Part shown: positions 31,717 to 38,512 of the stretch, piece after piece
How the letters are laid out: every line of letters starts with the position of its first letter
Numbering within the stretch: the stretch's first letter is position 1
Source of the DNA: Pseudomonas sp. MN1F
Lineage (GTDB): Bacteria > Pseudomonadota > Gammaproteobacteria > Pseudomonadales > Pseudomonadaceae
Reading direction: 5' to 3'
Length of the DNA: 43,229 nucleotides
NCBI RefSeq assembly: GCF_009391885.1
Contig: NZ_VZII01000067.1
Span: 1 to 43,229, forward strand
The notes under the pieces: model-generated
Told to the model about the DNA's origin: nothing
The model's input: only the letters and a program-made list of their open reading frames with translations
The model's database searches: none
Program-made: the position numbers and the translations under genes

Positions 31717-32904
31717 TCAGACGAACGGGTCCGGGTTGGGCAGGCCCAGCTGCACCGCGCCGAAGCTGCGCCCGTAGGCCATGAAGTTGTTGGCGATATG
31801 CCCGCGCGCCTGGTGCAGGTCGCGGAACAGCCGCGCCACCGGGTTGCTGTTGTACAGGCCCGAGGCCGCCATGCTGCGCAGCAGGTCGCTGATACGCTCG
31901 GCACAGATGTTGGTGACGTAGGACGACTGGTAGCGGTACAGCAGGCGCGTTTCGGTGTCCGGGTACTCGCCGGCGCGGGCCAGTTGCATCAGGTGCTCGT
32001 AGTTGCGTTCGAGCACCAGCTTCAGGCTGTCGACGGTGATCACCGCCTCGGCCACCGCGGTTTGCGCGACCGGGTCGTCGGCGGTACGCGCACCGTGCTT
32101 GCCGATGTGCTGGGCGGCGTTGTCGCGGAAGGCATTGATCGCCCCTTGCAGGGCGCCGATGGCCGAGGTCGAGACCGCACGGGAGAACACCTGGGCGAAC
32201 GGGATCGCGTAGATCGGGTTGGTGTTCACCAGGCGCCCCGGGGTCGCCTCGATCTGCCAGTTGTTGGTGCGCTGCACGCGATGGGCCGGGACAAAGGCAT
32301 CCTCGACCACGATGTCGTGGCTGCCGGTGCCGCGCAGGCCGAGCACATCCCAGTTGGGCTCGATACGGTAGTCGGCGCGGGGTAGCAGGAAGGTGCCGTG
32401 CTCGCTGGCAAAGTCACCGTCGGCCGGCAGGATGCCGCCGAGCAGCACCCACTGGCAGTGCTCGCTGCCGCTGGAGAAGCCCCAGCGCCCGCTGATGCGG
32501 TAGCCGCCCGGCACCACGCTGACCTTGGCTGCCGGCATGTAGGTCGAGGAAATCAACGCACCGTGGTCCTGCTCCCAGACTTCGCGCTGCGCCTCGATCG
32601 GGTAGCGCGCCACCTGCCACGGGTGCACCCCCATCACACCGTAGACCCAGGCGGTCGACATGCAGCCTTCACCGAGGATCATCTGGATTTCGAAGAACGT
32701 CCGCGGGTCCACTTCGTAGCCGCCAAAGGCGCGCGGTTGCAGGGCGCGCAGCAGGCCGGCCGACTGCAGTTCGGCGATGGTCTGGTCGGGGATGCGCAGG
32801 TCGCGCTCGGCCTGCGCCGCACGCTCCTTGAGTTGCGGCACCATGCGCCGCGCACGTTCGATCAGTTCGACTTCTTCCTGGGTCTTTTCTCGCAAGCTGT
32901 GCAT
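31717..32904 (-). CDS. hsaA: HsaA, flavin-dependent 3-HSA monooxygenase (oxygenase component)
   Basis: The 395-aa protein has an acyl-CoA dehydrogenase-like fold of the group D flavin monooxygenases. ATG 32904 gives the same length as mycobacterial HsaA (394 aa). Typical segments are A-L-Q-P-R-A-F-G-G-Y-E, GEGCMSTAWVYGVMGVHPWQ, GRWGFSSGSEHCQW and LGLRGTGSHDI. HsaA hydroxylates ring A of 3-HSA at C4 to give the catechol used by HsaC, with FMNH2 from a separate reductase (HsaB). No hsaB is visible in this window. It is the first gene of a five-gene operon with a box promoter at 32952-32996. Confidence 0.9.
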   Translation of the reverse strand: MHSLREKTQEEVELIERARRMVPQLKERAAQAERDLRIPDQTIAELQSAGLLRALQPRAFGGYEVDPRTFFEIQMILGEGCMSTAWVYGVMGVHPWQVARYPIEAQREVWEQDHGALISSTYMPAAKVSVVPGGYRISGRWGFSSGSEHCQWVLLGGILPADGDFASEHGTFLLPRADYRIEPNWDVLGLRGTGSHDIVVEDAFVPAHRVQRTNNWQIEATPGRLVNTNPIYAIPFAQVFSRAVSTSAIGALQGAINAFRDNAAQHIGKHGARTADDPVAQTAVAEAVITVDSLKLVLERNYEHLMQLARAGEYPDTETRLLYRYQSSYVTNICAERISDLLRSMAASGLYNSNPVARLFRDLHQARGHIANNFMAYGRSFGAVQLGLPNPDPFV

Positions 32905-32951
32905 CACTGGTCTCTCCCGGTCTCGCTGCGCCACTGCGCGAGCTGGGATCG

Positions 32952-32996
32952 ATCATCGGGGGGCCCAGGCAATCGATCATCGTCAAAGCGGACTAG
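32952..32996 (-). promoter_or_regulatory. Steroid-box promoter of the hsaA operon
   Basis: The minus-strand box CTAGTCCGCTTTGACGATG (32996-32978) is a perfect match to CTAGTCC-N5-GACGATG. It is followed after 20 nt by GATGAT (32957-32952). It is divergent from the site at 33016-33034. Confidence 0.8.
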
Positions 32997-33015
32997 TGCT
33001 GGCGCGCCCTGGGCG

Positions 33016-33060
33016 CTAGTCCGTTGAGACGATGCCGGTGGCCGCCGGCGTGACCATAGT
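33016..33060 (+). promoter_or_regulatory. Steroid-box promoter of the 7alpha-HSD-like gene
   Basis: The plus-strand box CTAGTCCGTTGAGACGATG (33016-33034) is a perfect consensus match. It is followed after 20 nt by CATAGT (33055-33060). The box ends 62 bp before the ATG. Confidence 0.82.
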
Positions 33061-33096
33061 CGGTGCCATCGACAGCCCTGAGAAGGAGAGACCGTC

Positions 33097-33870
33097 ATGA
33101 GCATCCTGCAGCGATTCCGAATCGACGGCGGCGTGGCCATCGTCACCGGCAGCGGCCGGGGTATCGGCCGGGCCATCGCCCTGGCCTATGCCGAAGCGGG
33201 CGCCGACGTGGTGTGCGCTGCCCGTTCGCTGGACGATGTGCAGGCGGTGGCCGAGGAAGTGCGCGCCCTGGGCCGCAACGGCCTGGCCTTCGCCTGCGAT
33301 GTCAACGACGCCGAGCAGCGCCAGGCGCTGGTGCGCCAGAGCCACGAGCACCTCGGGCGCATCACCCACCTGGTCAACAATGTCGGCGGCGGTGGCCCCA
33401 ACGACCCACTGGGGCTTAGCCCGGAGCAGTTCGACGAGATCCTGCGCTTCAACGTGTCCAGCGCCTACGCGTTCTGCCAGCTGTGCGTGCCGCTGATGCG
33501 CGACGCCGGCGGCGGCAACATCGTCAACATCAGCTCGGTGGCGGCGCGCTACTCGCAGCGCCACTTCAGTGCCTACGGCACGGCCAAGGCAGCCCTCAGC
33601 CACCTGACCCGCCTGCTGGCCCAGGACTTCGCGCCGCAGGTGCGGGTCAACGCGGTGGCCCCCGGCCCGACCCTCACCGCCGCGCTGAACAGCGTGATGC
33701 CGGCGGCCATGCGCCAGGCCATGGAGGCCAACACCCCGCTCAAGTGCCTGGGCAGCCCCGAAGACATCGCCGCCGCCGCGCTGTACCTGGCCTCGCCGGC
33801 GTCGGCCTGGGTCACCGGCAAGATCATCGACGTCGACGGTGGTGCCGACTCCAGCGTCTGGGTCGGCTGA
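33097..33870 (+). CDS. 7alpha-Hydroxysteroid dehydrogenase-like SDR
   Basis: The 257-aa SDR has TGSGRGIG (residues 17-24) and the catalytic residues S147, Y160 and K164. N-N-V-G-G-G-G-P near residue 94 and A-P-G-x-x-L-T-x-A-L near 189 correspond to NNAGGGGP and APGAILTDAL of E. coli 7alpha-HSD (HdhA, 255 aa). LGSPEDIAAAALYLASPASA is also like LGQPQDIANAALFLCSPAAS there. It therefore probably oxidises the 7alpha-hydroxyl of cholate- or chenodeoxycholate-type compounds. The ATG at 33097 follows AAGGAG, and the box promoter lies upstream. It heads a plus-strand series with hsaE, hsaG and hsaF, but a terminator-like hairpin follows the gene. Confidence 0.8.
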   Translation: MSILQRFRIDGGVAIVTGSGRGIGRAIALAYAEAGADVVCAARSLDDVQAVAEEVRALGRNGLAFACDVNDAEQRQALVRQSHEHLGRITHLVNNVGGGGPNDPLGLSPEQFDEILRFNVSSAYAFCQLCVPLMRDAGGGNIVNISSVAARYSQRHFSAYGTAKAALSHLTRLLAQDFAPQVRVNAVAPGPTLTAALNSVMPAAMRQAMEANTPLKCLGSPEDIAAAALYLASPASAWVTGKIIDVDGGADSSVWVG

Positions 33871-33884
33871 CCTGCCGTTTTCTC

Positions 33885-33920
33885 AAGCCGGCCAACCTTT
33901 TGCTCGGGCCGGCTTTTTTT
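33885..33920 (+). terminator. Intrinsic terminator-like hairpin between the 7alpha-HSD-like gene and hsaE
   Basis: AAGCCGGCC (33885-33893) pairs with GGCCGGCTT (33907-33915) and is followed by a run of T (33914-33920). This is a good rho-independent terminator on the plus strand. hsaE starts 25 nt downstream, and no box promoter is visible in between. Confidence 0.78.
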
Positions 33921-33944
33921 ATTCCTGACAGTGAGACTCCAGCC

Positions 33945-34736
33945 ATGGACGCCCATCTGATCACCGCGCTCGGCAACGAGCTGTTCGCCGCCCTGCGCGG
34001 CCGCCATACCCTGCAACCGCTGACCCGCCGCTACCCGGAACTGACCCTCGACCAGGCCTACCGCATCTCGCTGGCCTTCCTGCAGCGTCGCGAAGCCCTG
34101 GGCGAGCGCGTGGTCGGCAAGAAGATCGGCGTGACCAGCCGCGCCGTGCAGGAAATGCTCGACGTGCACCAGCCGGACTTCGGCTTTCTCACCGACGCCA
34201 TGCAGGTCGAGGACGGCAGCGAGGTCAGCCTGGCCCGGCACCAGCTGATCCAGCCGCGCGCCGAAGGCGAAATAGCCTTCATCCTAGGCGAAGACCTGCA
34301 CGGCCCGGGCATTACTGCCGAGGACGTGCTGGCCGCCACGCAGTGGGTGATGCCGTGCTTCGAGATCGTCGATTCGCGCATCGACAACTGGCAGATCCGC
34401 ATCCAGGACACCGTGGCCGACAACGCCTCGTGCGGCGTGTTCGCCCTCGGCACGCAACGCCTCGACCCGCGCACGCTGGACCTGGCCAAGGTGCAGATGC
34501 AGCTGCTGAAGAACGGCGAGCCGGCCGGCAGCGGCCTGGGCTCGGCGGTCCAGGGCCACCCCTGCGCGGCGGTGGCCTGGCTGGCCAACACCCTGGGCGA
34601 GCTGGGCATCCCGTTCCGCCGTGGCGAAATCATTCTTTCCGGCGCCCTGGCGCCACTGGTGCCGGTGACTGCCGGCGACCGTATCAGCCTGAGCATGAGC
34701 GGGTTGGGCCAGTCCAGCCTGCGCTTCGTGCCCTGA
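33945..34736 (+). CDS. hsaE: HsaE, 2-hydroxypenta-2,4-dienoate-type hydratase
   Basis: ATG 33945 gives 263 aa starting MDAHLITALGNELFAALRGR. Family features are KKIGVTSRAVQEMLDVHQPDFGFLTD, the acidic metal site PRAEGEIAFIL and the tail LVPVTAGDRISLSMSGLG. The enzyme hydrates 2-hydroxyhexa-2,4-dienoate, released by HsaD, to 4-hydroxy-2-oxohexanoate. It is followed by hsaG (21 nt) and hsaF, completing the lower meta-cleavage path. A longer frame from 33483 is only an overlap with the upstream SDR. Expression past the hairpin at 33885-33920 must come from read-through or an unseen promoter. Confidence 0.9.
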   Translation: MDAHLITALGNELFAALRGRHTLQPLTRRYPELTLDQAYRISLAFLQRREALGERVVGKKIGVTSRAVQEMLDVHQPDFGFLTDAMQVEDGSEVSLARHQLIQPRAEGEIAFILGEDLHGPGITAEDVLAATQWVMPCFEIVDSRIDNWQIRIQDTVADNASCGVFALGTQRLDPRTLDLAKVQMQLLKNGEPAGSGLGSAVQGHPCAAVAWLANTLGELGIPFRRGEIILSGALAPLVPVTAGDRISLSMSGLGQSSLRFVP

Positions 34737-34757
34737 CCCTTGCGTGGAGCGTTGAAC

Positions 34758-35681
34758 ATGAGCAAGAAAATCCGATGTGCGTTGATCGGGCCGGGCAACA
34801 TCGGCACCGACCTGCTGTACAAACTCAAGCGCAGCGAAGTGCTGGAGCCGGTCTGGATGGTGGGCATCGATGCCAGCTCCGAAGGCCTGGCGCGGGCCCG
34901 CGAACTGGGCCTGAAAACCACCGCCGACGGCGTCGACGGCCTGTTGCCGCACGTACTGGATGACAACATCCAGATCGCCTTCGATGCCACCTCGGCCTAC
35001 GTGCATGCGCAAAACAGCCAGAAGCTCAACGCGCTGGGCGTGCTGATGATCGACCTCACGCCAGCGGCCATCGGCCCCTACTGCGTGCCGCCGGTCAACC
35101 TCAAGGCCAACCTCGGGCTGGGGGTGATGAACGTCAACATGGTCACCTGCGGCGGCCAGGCGACCATCCCGCTGGTGGCGGCGGTGTCCAGCGTGCAGCC
35201 GGTGGCCTATGCCGAGATCATCGCCACTGCGGCGTCGAAATCGGTGGGCCCGGGCACGCGCAAGAACATCGACGAATTCACCCGCACCACCGCCAGTGCC
35301 GTGGAGCAGGTGGGCGGCGCCCGGCAGGGCAAGGCGATCATCATCATCAACCCGGCCGAGCCGCCGCTGATCATGCGTGACACCGTGCACTGCCTGACCG
35401 ACGACGAGCCAGACCAGCCGGCGATCCGCGCCGCGATCGAGGCGATGATCGAACAGGTGCAGCGCTACGTGCCGGGCTACCGGCTGGTCAACGGCCCGGT
35501 GTTCGACGGCAAGCGCGTGTCGATCTTCATGGAGGTGGAAGGCCTGGGCGACTACCTGCCGCGCTACGCCGGCAACCTCGACATCATGACGGCGGCAGCG
35601 GCGCGTACCGCCGAGTTGTACGCCGAAGCAATCCTCAAGGGCGAGCTGCTGCTGCGCCCTGCCCCCACTGCCCTGGCCTAA
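34758..35681 (+). CDS. hsaG: HsaG, acylating aldehyde (acetaldehyde/propionaldehyde) dehydrogenase
   Basis: The 307-aa protein has the NAD-binding GPGNIGTDL motif (residues 11-19) and the catalytic C131 in NMVTCGGQATIP. It has the size and order of BphJ/DmpF-type enzymes. It converts the aldehyde made by HsaF (propanal in steroid catabolism) to its CoA ester and normally forms a channelling complex with that aldolase. ATG 34758 was chosen because GGAG precedes it by 8 nt; a TTG at 34740 is an alternative. hsaF starts 10 nt downstream. Confidence 0.92.
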   Translation: MSKKIRCALIGPGNIGTDLLYKLKRSEVLEPVWMVGIDASSEGLARARELGLKTTADGVDGLLPHVLDDNIQIAFDATSAYVHAQNSQKLNALGVLMIDLTPAAIGPYCVPPVNLKANLGLGVMNVNMVTCGGQATIPLVAAVSSVQPVAYAEIIATAASKSVGPGTRKNIDEFTRTTASAVEQVGGARQGKAIIIINPAEPPLIMRDTVHCLTDDEPDQPAIRAAIEAMIEQVQRYVPGYRLVNGPVFDGKRVSIFMEVEGLGDYLPRYAGNLDIMTAAAARTAELYAEAILKGELLLRPAPTALA

Positions 35682-35691
35682 GGAGCCGACC

Positions 35692-36714
35692 ATGGACCTC
35701 AACGGCAAACGCATTACCGTACATGACATGTGCCTGCGCGACGGCATGCACCCCAAGCGCCACCAGATCAGCCTCGATGAGATGCAGCGCATCGCCTGCG
35801 GCCTGGATGCTGCCGGGGTGCCGCTGATCGAGGTGACCCACGGCGATGGCCTGGGTGGCAGCTCGGTCAACTACGGCTTCCCCGCGCACAGTGACGAGGC
35901 CTACCTGTCGGCGGTGATCCCGCTGATGAAGCAGGCCAAGGTCTCGGCGCTGCTGCTGCCGGGCATCGGCACGGTGGAGCACCTGAAGATGGCCCACGGC
36001 CTGGGCGTGAGTACCCTGCGGGTGGCCACCCACTGCACCGAAGCCGATGTCAGCGAACAGCACATCGCCCATGCCCGGCACCTGGGCATGGACACCGTGG
36101 GCTTTTTGATGATGGCGCACATGAACAGCCCCGAAGGCCTGGCTACCCAGGGCAAGCTGATGGAAAGCTACGGCGCCAACTGTATCTACCTGACCGATTC
36201 GGCGGGCTACCTGCTGCCGCACCAGGTCAGCGAGCGGGTGGCGGCGATGCGTACCGCGCTGCGCCCGGAGACCGAGATCGGCTTCCATGGCCACCACAAC
36301 CTGTCGATGGGCGTGGCCAACTCGATTGCCGCGATTGCCGCGGGCGCCAGCCGTATCGACGCGGCCTGCGCGGGGTTGGGCGCCGGTGCCGGCAATACGC
36401 CGATGGAGGTGCTGGTGGCGGTGTGCAAGCGCATGGGGATCGAGACCGGGGTGGATGTGTTCGCCATCCAGGACGTGGCCGAGGACCTGGTGGTGCCGAT
36501 CATGGACTTCCCCATCCGCAGTGACCGCGATGCACTGACCATGGGCTATGCCGGGGTGTATGGCTCGTTCCTGCTGTTTGCCAAGCGGGCCGAGCAGAAG
36601 TATGGGGTTTCGGCGCGGGAGATTCTGGTGGAGATGGGCCGGCGCGGGATGGTTGGCGGGCAGGAGGACATGATCGAAGATACCGCGATGACCCTGGCCA
36701 AGCGCCGGGCCTGA
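35692..36714 (+). CDS. hsaF: HsaF, 4-hydroxy-2-oxoacid aldolase
   Basis: This 340-aa DRE-TIM metallolyase begins with the active-site strand TVHDMCLRDGMH, in which R16 and D17 lie (D17 a Mn2+ ligand). The GFHGHHN motif near residue 198 supplies the metal-binding His pair. It cleaves 4-hydroxy-2-oxohexanoate to pyruvate and propanal. The strong AAGGAG site and 10-nt spacing couple it to hsaG. It is the last gene of the plus-strand series and is followed by an inverted repeat shared with the converging SDR gene. Confidence 0.93.
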   Translation: MDLNGKRITVHDMCLRDGMHPKRHQISLDEMQRIACGLDAAGVPLIEVTHGDGLGGSSVNYGFPAHSDEAYLSAVIPLMKQAKVSALLLPGIGTVEHLKMAHGLGVSTLRVATHCTEADVSEQHIAHARHLGMDTVGFLMMAHMNSPEGLATQGKLMESYGANCIYLTDSAGYLLPHQVSERVAAMRTALRPETEIGFHGHHNLSMGVANSIAAIAAGASRIDAACAGLGAGAGNTPMEVLVAVCKRMGIETGVDVFAIQDVAEDLVVPIMDFPIRSDRDALTMGYAGVYGSFLLFAKRAEQKYGVSAREILVEMGRRGMVGGQEDMIEDTAMTLAKRRA

Positions 36715-36719
36715 GGGGT

Positions 36720-36796
36720 GCGCGGGGGGTTGGCTTGAGAGTTATGGCGGCGCTCGATTTCCGCACCACTGCAAATCTCAAGCGCACACCCCGCGC
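36720..36796. repeat. Large interrupted inverted repeat between converging genes
   Basis: GCGCGGGG (36720-36727) pairs with CCCCGCGC (36789-36796), and GCTTGAGA (36733-36740) with TCTCAAGC (36776-36783). The centre contains GGCGCTCGATTTCCGCACC, which resembles one arm of the palindrome at 7774-7826. A bidirectional stop or a decayed REP-like element is likely. Confidence 0.55.
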
Positions 36797-36805
36797 ATAC
36801 CACAA

Positions 36806-37639
36806 TCACCGCCAGTCGGCGACGATCCCGTGCTCCAAGGCCAAACCCTGCGCCGCCACCGTCCGCCGCTGGTACTGCGTTGCCAGCGGGTCAGTCGCCA
36901 GCCACAACATCACTGCCGCTGGCACCTCGGGCGGTGCGCTGCCAGCACGCAAGGCAATCACCCCCTGCTCACCAATGGTCACCTTCAACGCCTCAGTGGT
37001 CACCACCCCAGGGTTAAGGGTATAGGCACGAATCCCCCGCTCGCCCAGCTCGGTCGACAAAATGCCCGATAGCCGCGACACCGCCGCCTTGCCAGCGCCG
37101 TAGGCATAGCCCCAGCCGCCTTTGTCCGCCGCCACCGGTGGGTCGCTCTCGCCTGCGCCGGAGGTGACATTGATCACCACCCCGCCACCCTGCCCCAACA
37201 TGCGTTGCACCACGGCCTGGGTCAGCAGCAAGGGCGTGAGGATATAGCCCTTGAACATCCGCTCCAGGGTGTCTGGCTGCAACGCCAGGAAGGTCGAATT
37301 GAGGTCGCTGCCCTGGTAGATGGCATTGTTCACCAACACATCGATACGCCCGAACTCGGCCAGCACCGCCGCACAGGCCTGCTCGGCCGTGGCGCTGTCG
37401 AGCAGGTCCATCGGTACCACCAGGGCGCGAGCACCCAGCGCCCGGACCGCCTCGGCGGTGCCATTGAGGCTGCCGGACAACGGCGCACCCGCGGCATCGC
37501 GCAGGGCGTGCTGATGCTGCTCGCCCTCCTCCAGCGTGCGTGCACTGATCGCCACGTCGTAACCGGCACGGGCAAACGCCAGCGCCGCCGCTCGGCCGAT
37601 GCCACGGCTGGCACCGGTAATGAAAGCCACTTTATTCAT
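36806..37639 (-). CDS. SDR dehydrogenase of unknown substrate
   Basis: The 277-aa SDR has TGASRGIG near residue 8, V-N-N-A-I-Y, the catalytic Ser in VTSGAG, YAYGAGKAA with Tyr and Lys, and LNPGVVTTEAL. It has an insertion after strand 2 (about residues 38-62, with EEGEQHQHALRDAAG), making it longer than the other SDRs here. It starts 12 nt after hsdA and is the second gene of that two-gene transcript. A steroid or hydroxyacyl-CoA substrate is expected from context but cannot be named. Confidence 0.8.
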   Translation of the reverse strand: MNKVAFITGASRGIGRAAALAFARAGYDVAISARTLEEGEQHQHALRDAAGAPLSGSLNGTAEAVRALGARALVVPMDLLDSATAEQACAAVLAEFGRIDVLVNNAIYQGSDLNSTFLALQPDTLERMFKGYILTPLLLTQAVVQRMLGQGGGVVINVTSGAGESDPPVAADKGGWGYAYGAGKAAVSRLSGILSTELGERGIRAYTLNPGVVTTEALKVTIGEQGVIALRAGSAPPEVPAAVMLWLATDPLATQYQRRTVAAQGLALEHGIVADWR

Positions 37640-37651
37640 AAGGGATCCTTG

Positions 37652-38419
37652 TCAGAAACGCGGCGCACGCACCATCGCGTCCATGCCGCCATCGATGAAC
37701 ACCACGCTGCCATGGATGAACTGCGCCTGCTCGGACTGCAGGAACGCCACCAGCGCGGCGATTTCCTCAGGGCGCCCGGCACGCCCCAGCGGCGCGACGA
37801 ACTCACGCACCGCCTTGCCAAAGCGCGCATCATCCAGCGACGCCTGGTGCAATGGGGTCTGTACCGCGCCCGGCGCCACCACGTTCAGGCGCATGCCACG
37901 CTGGCCCCAGGCCGAGGCCAGGCGCCGGGCATGGTGGGTGATGGCATATTTGGAACAGGCGTAGGCCACATGCAGCTGGCCCAGGCCATTGGCCAGGCCC
38001 AGTGCCCGCGCTTCGTCGCCGTCAAGCATGGCGCTGGTCATGGTCTGCTGGTCGGCACCTGGATGGGTGGCGGCCACCGAGCCGATCACCAGCGCCGCCG
38101 GGTTGCGCCCGCGTGCCAGGGCGCCCTGCAAACCTTCGAGCAACTGGCTCACGCCAAAGTAGTTGACCGCCAGGATCAACCCGCAGGACGGTGCGGTCAC
38201 GCCAACCCCGGCGCAACAGACCAGGCCATCGAGCACCCCGCCGCTGCGTTCGAGCACCTGCGCAATGGCCGCCGCACGCCCTTGCGCAGTAGAAAGGTCG
38301 GCCACCACCTCGGCATCGGCGCGGTCGATGCCGATGACTTCATGACCCGCCGCGCGCAACGCCGCGGCAACGGCGGCACCAATGCCCGAGGCACTGCCAC
38401 TGATAGCTGTAACAGACAT
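37652..38419 (-). CDS. hsdA: 3alpha-Hydroxysteroid dehydrogenase/carbonyl reductase
   Basis: ATG 38419 gives 255 aa that follow 3alpha-HSD of Comamonas testosteroni (HsdA, 257 aa) along the chain: G-x-A-x-GIGAA near residue 8, IDRADAEVVADLSTA (residues 31-45), VNYFG, S114, then Y153 and K157 in YACSKYA. GRAGRPEE..ALVAFL and FIDGGMDAM occur at the end. As in that enzyme, the order lacks the usual NNAG motif (CCAGVG instead). It oxidises the 3alpha-hydroxyl of bile acids to 3-oxo compounds, the first ring step of bile-acid degradation. The promoter box at 38446-38491 lies 53 bp upstream. Confidence 0.87.
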   Translation of the reverse strand: MSVTAISGSASGIGAAVAAALRAAGHEVIGIDRADAEVVADLSTAQGRAAAIAQVLERSGGVLDGLVCCAGVGVTAPSCGLILAVNYFGVSQLLEGLQGALARGRNPAALVIGSVAATHPGADQQTMTSAMLDGDEARALGLANGLGQLHVAYACSKYAITHHARRLASAWGQRGMRLNVVAPGAVQTPLHQASLDDARFGKAVREFVAPLGRAGRPEEIAALVAFLQSEQAQFIHGSVVFIDGGMDAMVRAPRF

Positions 38420-38445
38420 GATCGATCTCCAGGATAGGTCGGTGC

Positions 38446-38491
38446 AGTATCGGCACAAGGCCAGGGCGCCAGCATCGTCCTTGCGGACTAC
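38446..38491 (-). promoter_or_regulatory. Steroid-box promoter of hsdA
   Basis: The minus-strand box GTAGTCCGCAAGGACGATG (38491-38473) is followed after 21 nt by GATACT (38451-38446). It lies just after the second LuxR gene (stop at 38513), the same arrangement as the DUF1329 promoter behind the first LuxR gene. Confidence 0.8.
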
Positions 38492-38512
38492 GGCTGGCGC
38501 ACTGGCCGCGCC

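Noticed and set aside
33483..33944. N-terminal extension of the hsaE frame
   Set aside because: It is an out-of-frame reading of the upstream SDR and runs across a terminator. The family start is at 33945.
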